Assembly (NCBI GenBank): GCA_963662515.1
Contig: OY759675.1
Coordinates: 1,054,001 to 1,118,000, forward strand
Reading direction: 5' to 3'
Source of the DNA: JAFGDI01 sp963662515
GTDB taxonomy: Bacteria; Planctomycetota; Phycisphaerae; Sedimentisphaerales; SM23-30
Length of the DNA stretch: 64,000 bases
How positions within the stretch are numbered: the stretch's first letter is position 1; every line of letters starts with the position of its first letter. The notes beneath the pieces were generated by a model. It was not told the DNA's origin and did not search any database. It was given only the letters and a program-made list of their open reading frames with translations. Both the position numbers and the translations under genes were made by a program. Below are positions 62,935 through 64,000 of this stretch, piece after piece.

Positions 62935-64000
62935 ATGAAAATGATGAAGATGTGTTGGATTAGAGTGGTTCTAATCTGTATGTTATTGTCGGTTTCGGTT
63001 GGATATGCTCAGAATACAGCGGGGCTAACTGCATTGCCTGCTGGTATTAGCGGCTATCCTCCGGTTCCATTTCCTACTGATAAATCGTTTCTGATTTATA
63101 CTACAGACAACGGTGATTTAGTGGCGGCGATGAATTATTATGGATTAAGCTATACCGCCCGTTCTGCTTCTAATCCCGTAACCAGCCAGGATTTGGCGAC
63201 TCATGATATTCTGATCGTTGGCTGGAATACCGGCACCCTTGCTACGATGAACGGGCTTTCTCCCAGCGTACTTTATAATGGGATAACAGGTAGAGTAATT
63301 CTTACTGGTCATGATGCTGACTATCATGTACCCCATACACCTGATGCTGGTAATGTGATATTTGAAGAAACGATCAAATATGTTCTGGCGGGAGAGGGAA
63401 CTGGCATGGTGGCCTTTACCGATTCGGTGAGCGATTTTTCTTGGTTGCCAGAAAGCTGGGGAGTTACAGGTGATAGCAGTACCGGAGAAACTATAGAAAG
63501 TATTACCCCACAGGGCGTTGCCAGCGGTATCTTTGCTAATCTGACACCAGCATTGTTATCAGGTTGGGGCGTTTCATATCACAATTATTTCACTGCGTGG
63601 GGCAATGGTTTTGAACCGTTTGAGCTAGCAGACACTTCTGCTTTGAGAGCGGTAACAATCGGCACACCGATTAATGCCTATGGCTTCGAATTTGCCAAAG
63701 CAGATGATGTTGCTGAGAGTGGCTGCGTATCCCCAGCCGAAGGAGATGATAACGACATTACATATTCCATTTGTTGGAAAAATATTTCAGGCCGGACATT
63801 TACTGATGTAAGAATTGTTGACTATCTACCGGTTGGTGTTGATTACCCTGCCGGATGGGACAGAGTTGATGCTAATCTGAACATAATTGCTGGTGACCCG
63901 AATTATTCTCAGGAAGATCATACATATACATGGCACCTTGGAACATCAACACCAGTTGAATATGATCCTAACAATCCAGATGATGGTAGGTATTGCGTAT
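62935..64000 (+). CDS. Large secreted protein, DUF11-like repeat (C-terminus outside window)
   Basis: At least 355 residues, open at the right edge. A Met-rich N-terminus and signal peptide (to about residue 26, ending SVGYAQ) lead into a ~220-residue alpha/beta-type domain (SFLIYTTDNGDLVAAMNYYG, LATHDILIVGWNTG, GRVILTGHDADYH) and then a DUF11-type conserved repeat (ITYSICWKNISGRTFTDVRIVDYLPVGVDY, HTYTWHLG). Such proteins are long, surface-exposed and often end in sorting signals. AAGGAG lies seven bases before ATG 62935. Confidence 0.8.
   Translation, partial: MKMMKMCWIRVVLICMLLSVSVGYAQNTAGLTALPAGISGYPPVPFPTDKSFLIYTTDNGDLVAAMNYYGLSYTARSASNPVTSQDLATHDILIVGWNTGTLATMNGLSPSVLYNGITGRVILTGHDADYHVPHTPDAGNVIFEETIKYVLAGEGTGMVAFTDSVSDFSWLPESWGVTGDSSTGETIESITPQGVASGIFANLTPALLSGWGVSYHNYFTAWGNGFEPFELADTSALRAVTIGTPINAYGFEFAKADDVAESGCVSPAEGDDNDITYSICWKNISGRTFTDVRIVDYLPVGVDYPAGWDRVDANLNIIAGDPNYSQEDHTYTWHLGTSTPVEYDPNNPDDGRYCV

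Overview
The window looks like a piece of a Planctomycetota genome, most likely from the anaerobic, polysaccharide-degrading Phycisphaerae/Sedimentisphaerales type. This is inferred from a PEP-CTERM sorted repeat protein, dockerin-like sequences ending in WL, a type II secretion/pseudopilin locus next to an ECF sigma factor, secreted glycosidases (GH92, GH3, GH105) and double FGE-sulfatase modules. No 16S rRNA or tRNA gene was found, so the placement is tentative.

Layout: (1) 1-3214, minus strand: a methyltransferase-type cluster of corrinoid protein, UroD/MtaA-like protein, DUF1638 protein and a histidine kinase cut by the window edge. The corrinoid gene has an in-frame amber codon, and the MtaA-like protein lacks both zinc cysteines. 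(2) 3337-12118, minus: tilS, then a signalling cluster (FapA/DUF342, CheY, CheX, GAF-HD-GYP, response regulator, PAS histidine kinase, TPR lipoprotein). (3) 12406-23710: a type II secretion-like locus split into a minus half (secretin, GspH-like, two GspG-like pseudopilins) and a plus half (ECF sigma, membrane protein, GspE, two GspF-like proteins, minor pseudopilins). (4) 23750-33687: glycosidases GH92 and GH3 plus secreted surface proteins. (5) 33903-42382: alcohol dehydrogenase, accD, a catalytically degenerate histidine-phosphatase-fold protein, response regulator, FliN-like, AddB and TPR genes. (6) 42383-50786: a GH105-BNR fusion, an Fn3 protein, guaB and a lipoprotein, set in a dense field of REP-like hairpins, a 21-bp minisatellite and several two-copy repeats.

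(7) 51.5-60.4 kb is an integrated mobilizable or conjugative element. It has a MobF (TrwC/TraI-like) relaxase-helicase, a soluble TraD-like coupling ATPase with an N-terminal HTH, a membrane protein, iteron-like repeats and a structured-RNA candidate. Its cargo is a markedly AT-rich two-gene operon of a TIR-domain protein with a helical C-terminal region, overlapping by ATGA with an HDDC2/YfbR-like nucleotidase in which the HD doublet is HE. This pair is the best candidate in the window for an undescribed system, probably antiphage NAD+/nucleotide depletion. (8) 60.4-64 kb: non-coding DNA rich in structured RNA candidates (one with a good promoter and terminator), a PEP-CTERM-like protein, a pseudopilin and the start of a large secreted protein.

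Functionally, the chromosomal genes fit a cell that secretes glycosidases and surface proteins through a T2SS-like apparatus, with two-component and cyclic-di-GMP control nearby. The element at 51.5-60 kb is a later arrival carrying defence-like cargo.
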